Below the pieces are notes generated by a model. The model made no database searches. It had not been told where the DNA came from and saw only the letters and a program-made list of their open reading frames with translations. Below, one piece after another: positions 50,009-59,377 of a DNA stretch of 64,000 nt. Each line of letters starts with the position of its first letter. The first letter of the stretch is position 1. Origin of the DNA: Erythrobacter sanguineus. GTDB taxonomy: Bacteria > Pseudomonadota > Alphaproteobacteria > Sphingomonadales > Sphingomonadaceae. The DNA lies in contig CAMCUB010000007.1 of NCBI GenBank assembly GCA_945878845.1, positions 48,725 through 112,724 on the forward strand, given 5' to 3'. Made by a program: the position numbers and the translations under genes.

Positions 50009-50803
50009 TTAGGCTAACAGCCTGACCCAGACCGGCGTATGGTCGCTGGCCTTCTCGCGGCCGCGGAATTCCTTGTCCACGCCGCATGACTCGAGGCGAT
50101 CCGCACACTCCGGCGAGAGCAGGATGTGGTCGATCCGGAACCCGTGATCGCGCTGCCAGGCGCCCGCCTGATAGTCCCAATAGGTCCATACCCCCCCGCG
50201 CGGGTTGTGGGTGCGGATCGCGTCGGTCCAGCCATCGGCGAGGAGGCGCGCATAGGCGGCGCGGCTCTCGGGCTGCATCAGCGCGTCGTCCTGCATCACC
50301 TTCACCGACCACACGTCGTCATCATGCGGGATGACGTTGAAATCGCCGAGCACCACCGCAGGCACTTCCTCGGCCCAGATCGCCGCCATCCGCTCGCGCA
50401 GCTTTGCCATCCAGGCGAGCTTGTAGGTGAACTTCGGCCCCGGATGCGGGTTGCCGTTGGGGAGGTAGAGGCAGGCAATGCGGACGCCGTTTACATCGGC
50501 TTCAAGGTAACGCGCCTGTTCGTCATCGCCCTCGTTCGGCCCGGGGATGCCGAGCCCGCGCTGCACCTCGGTCAGCGTATATCCTGCGCGGGTGTCGGCG
50601 AGGATCGCCACACCATTGAAACTCTTCTGCCCGTGCCAGATCGCGGAGTAGCCGATCGCTTCGAAGTCCGCGGCGGGAAACCCCTCATCCTGCGTCTTGA
50701 TCTCCTGCAGGCAGGCGATGGCCGGACGTGTCTCTTCGAGCCATTCGATCAGACGCGGCCCGCGCGCCTTGATGCCGTTGATGTTGAAGGTGGCGATTTT
50801 CAT
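50009..50803 (-). CDS. xthA: Exodeoxyribonuclease III (XthA)
   Basis: A 264-residue AP endonuclease of the EEP fold. MKIATFNINGIKARGPRLIE, CLQEIKTQDEGFPAADFEAI with the metal Glu, VVLGDFNVIPHDDDVW with Asp/Asn, RIDHILLSPECADRLE, and SDHTPVWVRL with the final Asp-His. It nicks DNA at abasic sites and trims 3' ends in base excision repair. ATG at 50803 preferred to the track start at 50821. erpA-like gene lies 37 bp upstream on the same strand. Confidence 0.95.
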   Translation of the reverse strand: MKIATFNINGIKARGPRLIEWLEETRPAIACLQEIKTQDEGFPAADFEAIGYSAIWHGQKSFNGVAILADTRAGYTLTEVQRGLGIPGPNEGDDEQARYLEADVNGVRIACLYLPNGNPHPGPKFTYKLAWMAKLRERMAAIWAEEVPAVVLGDFNVIPHDDDVWSVKVMQDDALMQPESRAAYARLLADGWTDAIRTHNPRGGVWTYWDYQAGAWQRDHGFRIDHILLSPECADRLESCGVDKEFRGREKASDHTPVWVRLLA

Positions 50804-50840
50804 GGGGCTCTGATGCCCCAAACCGCCGCGCGGGTCTAAC

Positions 50841-51173
50841 CTAAATCCCGAAGCTCGCCCCGCAGCCGCAGCCGGCGGCGGCCTGCGGGTTTTCGACCTT
50901 GAAGGCCGCCCCGCCCAGCGATTCGACGAAATCCACCGTGCTGCCTGCGATCAGATCAAGGCTCATGGGGTCGACCACAAGCTTCACGCCGTCGGTCTCG
51001 GACACCGAGTCGTCCGCATCGGGCGCGTCGGCAAGATCGAACTTGTACTGGAAGCCCGAGCACCCCCCGCCCTCGACCGCCAGTCGCAGGATCGCCGGGC
51101 GCGCCTGCTTCGAAGCAATCAAGGCGACCCGCTTGGCGGCAGATGGGGTGAGGATCAGGGGCGCTACGCTCAT
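50841..51173 (-). CDS. A-type iron-sulfur carrier (ErpA/IscA family)
   Basis: A 110-residue HesB-like protein. LRLAVEGGGCSGFQYKFDL has the first Cys and AAAGCGCGASFGI the C-terminal Cys pair, so all three cluster ligands are present. It hands Fe-S clusters to apo-enzymes. ErpA versus IscA cannot be told by eye. Same strand as xthA with a short gap. Confidence 0.92.
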   Translation of the reverse strand: MSVAPLILTPSAAKRVALIASKQARPAILRLAVEGGGCSGFQYKFDLADAPDADDSVSETDGVKLVVDPMSLDLIAGSTVDFVESLGGAAFKVENPQAAAGCGCGASFGI

Positions 51174-51212
51174 GGTTCCAATCTAGGGGGCCTGCTGCCG
51201 GTTCTCAAGCGG

Positions 51213-51644
51213 TCACGCCGCGGTGATGTAGTTCCGCAGCGCCTCGGCCTCGCCCTGCACCTCGTCCATCTTGTGCTTCACGAGGTCGCCGATCGAGATG
51301 AAGGCGATCAGCTGCCCGTCCTCGACCACCGGGAAGTGGCGGAAGCGGCGGCGGGTCATCATGCCCAGCGCCTCGTCGATGGTGGTGGCGGGCTCGACCG
51401 TGACTGCGGGCGAGGTCATGATCTCCTCGACCGCGACGTCGAGGCATTCCTTGCCCCGGTCGGCGAGGCGGTAGATCACGTCGCGCTCGGACACGATGCC
51501 GACGACGCGCCCCTCGCGCAGCACCGGCAGCGCGCCGATGCGTTTGCTGGCGAGGGTCTGCACCACCTCGGCAACCGGGGTGGTGCAATCGCAGGCGATG
51601 ATGTCGCTGGATGTGCGTTGGGCGATGATGCGGGCAATTGTCAT
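51213..51644 (-). CDS. CBS-domain pair protein
   Basis: A 143-residue protein of two CBS motifs: VVQTLASKRIGALPVLREGR with VGIVSERDVIYRLADRGK, then ALGMMTRRRFRHFPVVEDGQ with IAFISIGDLVKHKMDE. CBS pairs bind adenine nucleotides and regulate partners. No output domain, so it may act alone. Divergent with the small membrane protein gene; 39 bp upstream of the erpA-like gene. Confidence 0.9.
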   Translation of the reverse strand: MTIARIIAQRTSSDIIACDCTTPVAEVVQTLASKRIGALPVLREGRVVGIVSERDVIYRLADRGKECLDVAVEEIMTSPAVTVEPATTIDEALGMMTRRRFRHFPVVEDGQLIAFISIGDLVKHKMDEVQGEAEALRNYITAA

Positions 51645-51779
51645 AACGACTCCCTCTCTCTCAGGTCATGAAAGTGCCATGTCGGTTGAGAAAAAGCGAA
51701 TCCGGTGTTGCGCCGCCCGCGCGGGGCCTTGCAGCTTTCGCGCGTTGCAATGCGGCAAGGCGCGGGCCATGTCGGGCGC

Positions 51780-52091
51780 ATGACCCGCAAGTCCCCGCTC
51801 GACGATCCTGTGAACGCCGCCCACGCTTGGGCGCGCTACCGCCAGATCATGAAATGGCTGCTCGCCGCGACTACGTTGACCGTGGCATTGGCGATGGGGC
51901 TGCTATTTGCCTATAACGGCATGATTTCGGTACATTTTTATATCGCGGTGGCGCTGGGGATCAGCTTCACCATGCTGCTCGGCGGAGGGCTGATGGGGCT
52001 GGTGTTCCTGTCCAACGGCACCGGTCACGACGAATCGGTCGACAACCAGCTCCCGGGCCGGGACGAGTTCTGGTCGCCCAAGGACGATTAG
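51780..52091 (+). CDS. Small two-helix membrane protein
   Basis: A 103-residue protein with two transmembrane segments, [20 protein letters not shown] and [20 protein letters not shown], an N-terminal basic part and an acidic C-terminus ending in [11 protein letters not shown]. No family recognised. The start at 51780 (MTRKSPLDD) is preferred to the track start. It overlaps the convergent ferredoxin-like gene by 4 bp. Confidence 0.75.
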   Translation: MTRKSPLDDPVNAAHAWARYRQIMKWLLAATTLTVALAMGLLFAYNGMISVHFYIAVALGISFTMLLGGGLMGLVFLSNGTGHDESVDNQLPGRDEFWSPKDD

Positions 52092-52498
52092 GCCGGAATC
52101 AGCCGGTAATCCTCGACCGGCACGCCTTCAATCAGGTGTTCCTGAATGATCCGCTCGAGCACTTCGGGCGAGCACGAGTGGTACCACACGCCGTCGGGCC
52201 ACACGACCGCGACCGGGCCCGCGGCGCAGATCTGCAGGCAATCGGCCTTGGTGCGCTGCACCCCGCCACCCTTGCCGCGGTTGCTCTCGTCCGTCCGCAC
52301 CGGCCCGACCAGCCCCAGCTCCTTGAGCCGCGACTTCAGGAAGCCCCATGCCTCCTCCCCCGCCTCGCGCGAGCAGCATTTCTGCTTCTCGGACAGCGCG
52401 CACAGCATGATGTGGCGCGTGATCGCGGTGCCCTGCTCGGGATCGCCGAAATGCTTGGCGAGCGAATGGCGCGCGGATTCGAGTTCCTTGCGGCTCAT
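52088..52498 (-). CDS. Thioredoxin-like [2Fe-2S] ferredoxin
   Basis: A 136-residue protein with a thioredoxin-fold ferredoxin pattern: [20 protein letters not shown] with clustered Cys, then [20 protein letters not shown] with the second Cys pair. Similar to the NuoE/2Fe-2S family that binds one cluster. The ATG at 52498 overlaps the S9 peptidase stop (ATGA); the track start at 52555 is in that gene. Redox partner unknown. Confidence 0.87.
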   Translation of the reverse strand: MSRKELESARHSLAKHFGDPEQGTAITRHIMLCALSEKQKCCSREAGEEAWGFLKSRLKELGLVGPVRTDESNRGKGGGVQRTKADCLQICAAGPVAVVWPDGVWYHSCSPEVLERIIQEHLIEGVPVEDYRLIPA

Positions 52499-54699
52499 TT
52501 CGGCGCGCTCTGGCCCAGCCAGCGGTCCAGCCACCCGAACACCGTCTGGTGCCATTGCAGCGAGTTCTTCGCGCCCAGCACCCAGTGGTTCTCGTCAGGG
52601 AAGACCAGCAGCTGCGCGGGGATGCCGCGTTCCTGCAGCGCTGTGAAGCTCATCAGGCCCTGCGAATAGGGGACGCGGTAATCCTTCTGCCCGGTGACGA
52701 CCAGCATCGGGGTCTTCCACTTGTCGACGTGGTTGGCGGGGTTCCACTTCTCGTAGATAGCGCGGGCTTGTTCATAGGTGCCGCCATGGTCCCAGCGCGG
52801 GAACCACAATTCCTCGGTCGAATAATACATGGAGCGGTTGTCGAAGATGCCGTCGTGCTGGACGATGCACTTGAAGCGGTCGGGCCACTGGCCGGCGATC
52901 CAGTTCACCATGTAGCCGCCGTAGCTGGCGCCCATCGCGCAGGCGTTGGCACCGTCGATCTGGGTGTCGAGCGCGATGCCGGCTTCAAAGCCCTTCTGCA
53001 GGTCCTCGAGCGGCCATCCGCCCCAGTTCTGGTTGATCGCGTCGGTGAAGGCCTGTCCGTAGCCGGTCGACCCGTGGAAATCGACCGAGATCACCGCATA
53101 GCCTTGGCTGGCGAGGACGCGCGGGTTCCAGCGGTTCGACCAGCTGTCGTTGAAGCTCCCCTGCGGGCCGCCGTGGATGTAGAGGATCGCGGGGATCGGC
53201 CCGGTCTGATCGGCGAGGCGGGTGAGCTGGCCCCACACCGTGTCGCCATTCGCGCCGGTGAAGCTGAAGCGGCGGGTGACGATGCTCGCCATCGCCCCCA
53301 TGCGGGTGGTGGCGACATCGGTTAGCGGGCGAGCCTGCCCCATGCCGTCGGACAGGAACAGCTCGGCCGGTTGCCCCAGCGAATCGCGGGTGAACAGCGC
53401 GCCGCCCTTGGGCAGGGGCACGAGATTGGCGATATGCGCCTCGTTCCCGGCCATCAGGTTCAATTCGGTGACCTTGCCGCTGGCGATGTCGATGCGGAAG
53501 GCCGGGGTGTCGAGCACCTTTTGCGCGGTGGCGATCAGGCTCTTGCTGTCGGCGCTCCATGCGAGGCTGCCGAAGGAGAGGTCGGTGTCCTTGGTCAGGT
53601 TGCGCACCTCCCCGGACTTCACATCCATCAGCTGCACCGCCTGCCTGTCCGCCTCGTAGGTCGGACGCTCCATGGCGAGCCAGGCGAGCCACCGGCCATC
53701 GGGCGAGACGGTGGGGGCGAGGTCCATCGCCGTGTTGGCGGCGGTCAGCAGCTTGGGGGCCGCGCCGGTGAGGTCGGAGGCGTAGATGTCGAGATTGGTC
53801 GAGGAGGGCTCGTCTGCGTTCGAAAGGCGCGCGGTGAAGTAGAGCGCCTTGCCGTCGGGCGAGAAGGCGAGTTCCTCGGCTCCGCCAAAGGGCATGGTCG
53901 GCGTGTCGGCGGTGATGCCGGTGGCGGGGTCCTTGCCGTCGACCGGCTGGCCCTCACCCGTGACGACGCCGCCGGTCAGCGGGTAGACGAAAATGCGGTT
54001 GTGGAGGCCCGGGGTCGCCCAACGGTCCCAATGGCGCACGAAGCCGTCCTTGGCGTCATAGAGTCGCCCGGTGCCGGGGCCGGGGGTGTAGGGCGTGGCG
54101 GCGTCGGCGCAGCCGAAGCTCGGGCAGTCGCGCGGCACTTCGCCCCACACTGCGATGCTCGCGCCATTGGGGGCGAGCTTGAAACCGGCGATGTCGCGCT
54201 CGGTTGAGGGGGTGACGAGCTGCGGGGTGCCTGCGGTGCCATCCTTGGCGAGGGTCACGCGCCACACGCGCGACAGGGTGGGCGGCTGCTTGTCGAGGTG
54301 AATTGCGTTCTTCTCGTCGATCTCGCTGCTCAGGAAATAGAGCGCACCGTCCGCACCAAAAGCAAGGTCCGAGGCTTTGAGCCCGAGATCGAGCGCCACC
54401 GGCGCGTTACCCGGCCTGGCGAGGTCGATCAGGTAATGCGTCGGTGAGCGCTTCAGGCGCGCCGGATCGGTGATGGTGACGCTGTAGACCGCCAGCGTCC
54501 CCTCGCGGTTCACCGCCGGGGCGCCGAGGCGCGGGAGGGTGACGAGATCCTCGGCGGTCATCGGCGGAGCGGCAACGCCGGGGACGACCGATGCGGCTTG
54601 CGCGCGGGCGGGCAGGTCCTCGGCCGCGAGCGGCGCGGAGAAAGCGAAAGCGGCGAACGTGACTGGAATCAGGGCGCCGAAAGCAGTTAAGCGATGCAT
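52495..54699 (-). CDS. S9-family peptidase (prolyl oligopeptidase/dipeptidyl peptidase type), secreted
   Basis: A 734-residue protein. Signal peptide at the N-terminus ([22 protein letters not shown]), a beta-propeller to about residue 470, then the alpha/beta-hydrolase domain. In it, [20 protein letters not shown] holds the nucleophile Ser, [15 protein letters not shown] the Asp, and [14 protein letters not shown] the His. It should cleave peptides in the periplasm, often after Pro or Ala. Overlaps the downstream ferredoxin-like gene by 4 bp. Confidence 0.92.
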   Translation of the reverse strand: MHRLTAFGALIPVTFAAFAFSAPLAAEDLPARAQAASVVPGVAAPPMTAEDLVTLPRLGAPAVNREGTLAVYSVTITDPARLKRSPTHYLIDLARPGNAPVALDLGLKASDLAFGADGALYFLSSEIDEKNAIHLDKQPPTLSRVWRVTLAKDGTAGTPQLVTPSTERDIAGFKLAPNGASIAVWGEVPRDCPSFGCADAATPYTPGPGTGRLYDAKDGFVRHWDRWATPGLHNRIFVYPLTGGVVTGEGQPVDGKDPATGITADTPTMPFGGAEELAFSPDGKALYFTARLSNADEPSSTNLDIYASDLTGAAPKLLTAANTAMDLAPTVSPDGRWLAWLAMERPTYEADRQAVQLMDVKSGEVRNLTKDTDLSFGSLAWSADSKSLIATAQKVLDTPAFRIDIASGKVTELNLMAGNEAHIANLVPLPKGGALFTRDSLGQPAELFLSDGMGQARPLTDVATTRMGAMASIVTRRFSFTGANGDTVWGQLTRLADQTGPIPAILYIHGGPQGSFNDSWSNRWNPRVLASQGYAVISVDFHGSTGYGQAFTDAINQNWGGWPLEDLQKGFEAGIALDTQIDGANACAMGASYGGYMVNWIAGQWPDRFKCIVQHDGIFDNRSMYYSTEELWFPRWDHGGTYEQARAIYEKWNPANHVDKWKTPMLVVTGQKDYRVPYSQGLMSFTALQERGIPAQLLVFPDENHWVLGAKNSLQWHQTVFGWLDRWLGQSAPK

Positions 54700-54751
54700 G
54701 GCCGGAGGCGTTAGACCTCCCGGACGCCCCGCGCTAGCCCCGCGGTTACCC

Positions 54752-55252
54752 TCAGCGGCGCTTGCCGACGATCCGGGCGATTTCCGCCTGCACGAGGCTC
54801 TCGACCATCGCGGGCAGGTTTGCCTCGAGCCATTCGGCGAGCATCGGGCGCAGCAGCTCGCGGGTCAGGCCTTCCAATGAGGTCTCGCCCGAACGGACGA
54901 TCTGCGGGCGCGCGGGCGGCTCGGCCAGCATGGCTAGCGCGGCGAGGTTTTCCTGCATTGCATCACGCACTTGATCCGCGATCAGCGGGGTTTCGTCGGC
55001 GTGCTCCATCGGCATGACCGGCTTGCGGGCCGGTTCGTCGGGCGCGACGTCCATTTCGGCCAGATCGAGCACTTCCTCGGCATCGCGCACCTTGTGGGTG
55101 CGGGCGAGCGGGGCGGGCTGGGCCGAATCGTCTTCCGAAACGAGCATCCGCCGCCGCCGCGCCTCGAGCGCGCCGACGCGGTTGTCACGGGCGATCACTT
55201 TCTTGATCGACTCGAGGATTTCCTCGACCGACGCTTCGCTTTCCTGGCCCAT
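54752..55252 (-). CDS. DUF2497 / PopZ-like polar organising protein
   Basis: A 166-residue acidic protein. N-terminal EASVEEILESIKKVIARDNR and C-terminal LTRELLRPMLAEWLEANLPA with VESLVQAEIARIVGKRR are the DUF2497/PopZ signature; between them lies a Pro/Glu/Ala-rich linker. In Caulobacter, PopZ forms the polar matrix that tethers ParB-parS and binds many cell-cycle proteins. ATG at 55252 chosen over 55273. It lies 25 bp downstream of a small palindrome that follows the TolC gene. Confidence 0.85.
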   Translation of the reverse strand: MGQESEASVEEILESIKKVIARDNRVGALEARRRRMLVSEDDSAQPAPLARTHKVRDAEEVLDLAEMDVAPDEPARKPVMPMEHADETPLIADQVRDAMQENLAALAMLAEPPARPQIVRSGETSLEGLTRELLRPMLAEWLEANLPAMVESLVQAEIARIVGKRR

Positions 55253-55279
55253 GCTTCGCCCCGTCTGATCCACCCTGCG

Positions 55280-55296
55280 CGTCCCGAATCGGGACG
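55280..55296. terminator. Palindrome between TolC-like and PopZ-like genes
   Basis: CGTCCCGAATCGGGACG, 17 bp with AAT at its centre, directly after the TolC stop. No T-run, so at most a weak terminator. Confidence 0.45.
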
Positions 55297-55297
55297 A

Positions 55298-56770
55298 TCA
55301 ACGCTCGCCGGGCAGCAATTGCGGGCCGAATGTCGCCGTGGCGGGGGGAATGTCAACGGTTCTGGTCGAATCCGGCGCAGGTTCGGGATCGCGGTCCCAA
55401 TCGTTCATCTTGCTGCTGACCCGGTCGGCATTGACTGTCGGGTCATAGAGCGGCCCGCCGGTGTCGAGGTTGAGATCGCGCGCTTCGGCCTTGCCCATCA
55501 GCGCGAGCAGGTTGAAGCCGGCGACATAGGCATTGCGCCGCGCGGTCACCAGCTGGGCGCGGGCGCTGACCAGTTCCTGCTCGGCGTTGAGCACGTCGAG
55601 GATCTGGCGGTTGCCGATCGAGTTCTCGGCGCGCACGCCTTCGAGGCTGAGTTCGGCCGCTTCCACTGCGGCTTGCGCGCTTTTGATCACCCCGTTCGAT
55701 GCCTGCCAGTTGGCATAGGTCGAACGGATGTCGGCAATCACCTGGCGTTCGGTGGCGATGACGTTCTCCAGCGCCGCGGATTCGCGCGCACCCGCCTGAC
55801 GCTGGCGCGCAGCGGGCAAGCCGCCCTGGAAGATCGGGATGGTGAAGCGGACCCCGACGCTCGCGGTCGTCTCGGTCTGGAAGAAGCGCGGATCGCCTGC
55901 CTGCAGCGTGCCGAAATAGTCCGAATAATCGACGCCGGCGAACAGGGCGAGCGTCGGCAGGCGGCCGGCGCCCGCCACCTCGGTATCGAACCCGGCGGCC
56001 TTGGCGCGCTGCTTGGCGGCGATCAGGCTGGCGTTACTTTCGAGGCCCGTGACGATCGCCTGCCCCACCGTGTCCGGCAGTCCGGGCAGCGGCGGCGGTG
56101 CTTCGAGCTGGCCCGGGGCCTGCCCTACAAGACGGATATAGGTCTCGCGCGCGGCAATCAGGTTGGCCTCGGCGGATTGCAGATCGCCCTCGGCAAGCGC
56201 GAGGCGCGAGCGCGACTGGGCGACGTCGGTGATGGTCAGATCGCCGATCTGGAAGCGGTCGCTGGTCGCCTCGAGATTGGTGCGCAGAACCTGCACGTTG
56301 TTGGTCGCAAGCCCCACCAGCGCTTCGGTGCGCAGCACGTCCATGTAGGCGGCGACGACCTGCGTGAAGAGGCTGCTCTCGTTCAGGCGGAGGTCGGCCT
56401 GCCCTGCGGCGACACGTTCCTGCGCGGCATTGATGCCGTTGCGCACCGCGCCGCCCGAATAGATCGGCACGACCAGATCGGGACCGACGGTGAAGATCCG
56501 CTCGGTCGGGGCGAAGGCGTTGGGGGAGGGCTTGACGAATTCGACATACTGCCCCGTCGCGTTGACCGAGGGCAGGCCCTGCGCGCGCTGGATCGGCACG
56601 TCTTCGTCGGTGGCGCGCTGGGAGTCGCGTGCGCCTTCGAGCGTGGGGTTGGTGTTATAGGCCGCCGCAAGCGCCTCGCGCAGGGTGTCGGCCTGCGCGG
56701 GCGCAGCGCTGGCGAGCGCCAAGAGGCTCGCTGCCCCAGCGAGGCGCAATGCGGCCGGGCGGCGGATCAC
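55298..56770 (-). CDS. TolC-family outer membrane channel
   Basis: A 490-residue protein with signal peptide LAGAASLLALASAAPAQA. Then TLREALAAAYNTNPTLEGAR, the typical TolC entry, and paired helix-hairpin repeats: QEVVAAYMDVLRTEALVGLA-like LFTQVVAAYMDVLRTEAL, LTITDVAQSRSRLALAEGDL and NSIGNRQILDVLNAEQELV. It forms the outer-membrane duct for efflux or type I secretion. The ATG overlaps the upstream PCMT gene stop (ATGA). Confidence 0.94.
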   Translation of the reverse strand: MIRRPAALRLAGAASLLALASAAPAQADTLREALAAAYNTNPTLEGARDSQRATDEDVPIQRAQGLPSVNATGQYVEFVKPSPNAFAPTERIFTVGPDLVVPIYSGGAVRNGINAAQERVAAGQADLRLNESSLFTQVVAAYMDVLRTEALVGLATNNVQVLRTNLEATSDRFQIGDLTITDVAQSRSRLALAEGDLQSAEANLIAARETYIRLVGQAPGQLEAPPPLPGLPDTVGQAIVTGLESNASLIAAKQRAKAAGFDTEVAGAGRLPTLALFAGVDYSDYFGTLQAGDPRFFQTETTASVGVRFTIPIFQGGLPAARQRQAGARESAALENVIATERQVIADIRSTYANWQASNGVIKSAQAAVEAAELSLEGVRAENSIGNRQILDVLNAEQELVSARAQLVTARRNAYVAGFNLLALMGKAEARDLNLDTGGPLYDPTVNADRVSSKMNDWDRDPEPAPDSTRTVDIPPATATFGPQLLPGER

Positions 56771-57369
56771 GCGAAGGTCCAGCGCTTGGGCGCGGCGAAA
56801 GCGGTAAGGATGGGGATGCCGAGATCCTCGAGCGGCTGGAGGCTGACGCTGCCGGCGATCCGGCCGCCGCTGGCAAGGCGGGTGACCTGGCGCAGCACCA
56901 GACCGGTGACGATCCGGCCATGATCCGCCAGCGCGGCGGCGAGCCCCTCGGGCAGCTGCTCGATCGCGCCGTCGATGACGATGAGATCATATTCGCCCGC
57001 GCCTTGCAGCGCTGCGGCTTCGGTGGCGGTCACTTCGGTGACGCTGCCTGCGAGCGGCGCGATCAGCGCGGCGAGGTAGCTTGTGCCGCCGCTCACCACC
57101 AGCACGCGCGCCTCGGAGGTGGGCGCGGCCTCGAGCAGCAGCTTGCCGTAGAACAGCGGGGCGGCGAGGTGGCCGCCCTCTCCAAGCATCACCGCGCGGT
57201 CGGTATAGGCCTGCGCGGCCTTCTTGGCGGGGAGGAAATCCTCGCGCGGGACGGCGAGCATCCGGGCGAGCACATATTCCTCGTTCACCCCGCTGGTGCG
57301 CAGCTGGCTGTCGATCATCGCGCGGCGGGCGGTTTTCGTGTCGGGAAGGGTCGTGGTCATGGTGCTCAT
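56767..57369 (-). CDS. Protein-L-isoaspartate O-methyltransferase family protein
   Basis: A 200-residue SAM-fold protein: RRAMIDSQLRTSGVNEEYVL, VLVVSGGTSYLAALIAPLAG and YDLIVIDGAIEQLPEGLAAA. The SAM loop has VSGG in place of the usual G-x-G-x-G of PCMT, so activity is unsure. It pairs with tolC in Sphingomonadales and may have a separate role. ATG at 57369; the track start at 57606 runs through the structured repeat. The 472-bp gap to fumC holds that repeat. Confidence 0.85.
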   Translation of the reverse strand: MSTMTTTLPDTKTARRAMIDSQLRTSGVNEEYVLARMLAVPREDFLPAKKAAQAYTDRAVMLGEGGHLAAPLFYGKLLLEAAPTSEARVLVVSGGTSYLAALIAPLAGSVTEVTATEAAALQGAGEYDLIVIDGAIEQLPEGLAAALADHGRIVTGLVLRQVTRLASGGRIAGSVSLQPLEDLGIPILTAFAAPKRWTFA

Positions 57370-57520
57370 CGTTTCTCGGGTTACTGTATTAGGATCGCAA
57401 TACAGCCGGTCAACCCTCTCCTTAAACGTGCTGCCGCGCGCTTCCAAGGCTTTTGCCCCCAAACACCGCCACCGCGCACTCGCGATTTTACGCCTTTGAC
57501 CAAACCGCGCGCCGGTGCGT

Positions 57521-57786
57521 GACCCTGTTTCAGCCGGGTGGAAGCATTGGCACGGAGCCGATTTTGGCTCAGCGCCAGAAGCGAGGAGGGAGCGATGCTT
57601 GCCCATCTTGACCGACGAGCGACGCAGCGCTGGGCCAAAATCGGCCCGCCCCTCGGGGGTCGCGTCAGGAAGCCCGCTGGCTTCGTCGCGGCACTTGCAG
57701 GGGCAACCAGCCCCTGCTGCGCACCACTCCTATCCAGCGGGCTTCCTGACACGATGCGAATACTTCCACCCAGCTGAAACAGGGTC
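57521..57786. repeat. 266-bp structured palindromic element, copy A
   Basis: Outer inverted repeat 57521-57544 / 57763-57786, 24 bp with one mismatch. A middle stem pairs 57557-57575 with 57627-57645. A long distal stem 57660-57680 / 57734-57754 is topped by an 8-bp hairpin (57697-57704 / 57710-57717, AACCA loop). Aligns without gaps to copy B at about 79%. Paired positions change together between copies. An ORF of 79 codons runs through it (57538-57777), also open in copy B. Lies between divergent PCMT-like and fumC genes. Confidence 0.9.
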
Positions 57787-57842
57787 TAGGGGAAGCGCCG
57801 AACCTTATGGGGCGCAAATCGACTTAGAGAGGGATGGCTTCG

Positions 57843-59258
57843 ATGAGTGACATGACGGCAGCAAGCGGTGACGTGCGGATCGAGACCGATTCGCTGGGCG
57901 AAGTGGCGGTTCCGGCGGGCATGCACTGGGGCGCGCAGACGCAGCGCTCGATCGTCAACTTCCCGATCGGCGGCGAGACCATGCCCCCCGCGCTGGTGCG
58001 GGCGCTGGGCGTGCAGAAGCTCTCGGCCGCGCGCGCGAACATGAAGCTGGGCGTGCTCGATGCCGGAATCGGCGAGGCGATCGTGCAGGCCGCGCGTGAG
58101 GTGATCGACGGGACGCTCGCCGACCAGTTCCCGCTGGTGGTGTGGCAGACCGGCTCCGGCACCCAGTCGAACATGAACGCCAACGAGGTGATCGCGAGCC
58201 GCGCCAACGAGATTCTCACCGGCAAGAAGGGCGGCAAGACCCCGGTCCACCCCAATGACCACTGCAATATGGGCCAGTCGTCGAACGACACTTTCCCCAC
58301 CGCGATGCACATCGCCGCGGCGGTCGAGGCGATGGATCACCTGATCCCTGCGCTCAGGAAGCTCCACGGCGCGCTCGATGCCAAGGCGAAGGAATTCGCC
58401 GACATCGTCAAGATCGGCCGCACCCACTTGCAGGACGCGACCCCGATGACGCTGGGGCAGGAGTTCTCGGGCTACGCTAAGCAGATCGAATACGGCATCC
58501 TTCGGGTCGAGGCGGCGCTGCCGCGCGTGCTGGAGCTGGCGCAAGGCGGCACCGCGGTCGGCACCGGGATCAACGCCAAGGTCGGCTTCGATGTCGCCTT
58601 CGCCGCCGAAGTCGCTGCCGAGACCGGCCACGCCTTCGTCACCGCGCCCAACAAGTTCGAAGCGCTCGCCGCGCATGACGCGATGGTCGAGATTTCGGGG
58701 GCGCTCAATGTGCTCGCAGTCAGCCTGATGAAGATCGCCAACGATATCCGCCTGCTGGGCTCCGGCCCCCGCAGCGGCCTCGGCGAGCTGTCGCTCCCCG
58801 CCAACGAGCCGGGCTCCTCGATCATGCCGGGCAAGGTCAACCCGACCCAATGCGAGGCTATGACCATGGTCTGCGCGCAGGTGATGGGCAATCACATGAC
58901 GGTGACGGTCGCCGGATCGCACGGGCATCTGGAGCTCAACGTGTTCAAGCCGGTGATCATCTACAACGTGCTCCAGTCGATGAAGCTGATCGGCGATGCG
59001 AGCCACGCCTTCACCGACAATTGCGTCGTGGGGATCGAGGCGAACACCACCCGCATCACCCAGCTGCTCAACGAGAGCCTGATGCTGGTGACCGCACTCA
59101 ACCCGCACATCGGCTACGACAATGCCGCCAAGATTGCCAAGAAGGCCCACGCCGAGGGGACGACTTTGAAGGAGTCCGCGCTGGCCCTCGGCCTGCTGAC
59201 GGAAGAGCAGTTCGCGGCCTGGGTGGTGCCCTCCGACATGATCCGCCCGCGGGATTAA
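57843..59258 (+). CDS. fumC: Class II fumarate hydratase FumC
   Basis: A 471-residue fumarase of the aspartase/fumarase superfamily. [20 protein letters not shown] at the start, then [35 protein letters not shown], and [19 protein letters not shown], the superfamily signature with the catalytic Ser. It interconverts fumarate and malate in the TCA cycle. Start ambiguous: 57843 has AGAGAGGG at 9 bases; 57834 lacks spacing. Starts 56 bp after repeat copy A. Confidence 0.96.
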   Translation: MSDMTAASGDVRIETDSLGEVAVPAGMHWGAQTQRSIVNFPIGGETMPPALVRALGVQKLSAARANMKLGVLDAGIGEAIVQAAREVIDGTLADQFPLVVWQTGSGTQSNMNANEVIASRANEILTGKKGGKTPVHPNDHCNMGQSSNDTFPTAMHIAAAVEAMDHLIPALRKLHGALDAKAKEFADIVKIGRTHLQDATPMTLGQEFSGYAKQIEYGILRVEAALPRVLELAQGGTAVGTGINAKVGFDVAFAAEVAAETGHAFVTAPNKFEALAAHDAMVEISGALNVLAVSLMKIANDIRLLGSGPRSGLGELSLPANEPGSSIMPGKVNPTQCEAMTMVCAQVMGNHMTVTVAGSHGHLELNVFKPVIIYNVLQSMKLIGDASHAFTDNCVVGIEANTTRITQLLNESLMLVTALNPHIGYDNAAKIAKKAHAEGTTLKESALALGLLTEEQFAAWVVPSDMIRPRD

Positions 59259-59377
59259 GTGACGTTGGTCGATCCTGAACATCCGTTCATCATTCGACCA
59301 ATACGCGAGTCCGCCCGACGACATGCGCCCTGCCCGGTAGCCATCGCCGGGCAGGCGCGGTATCGCTGCTCGGCATA

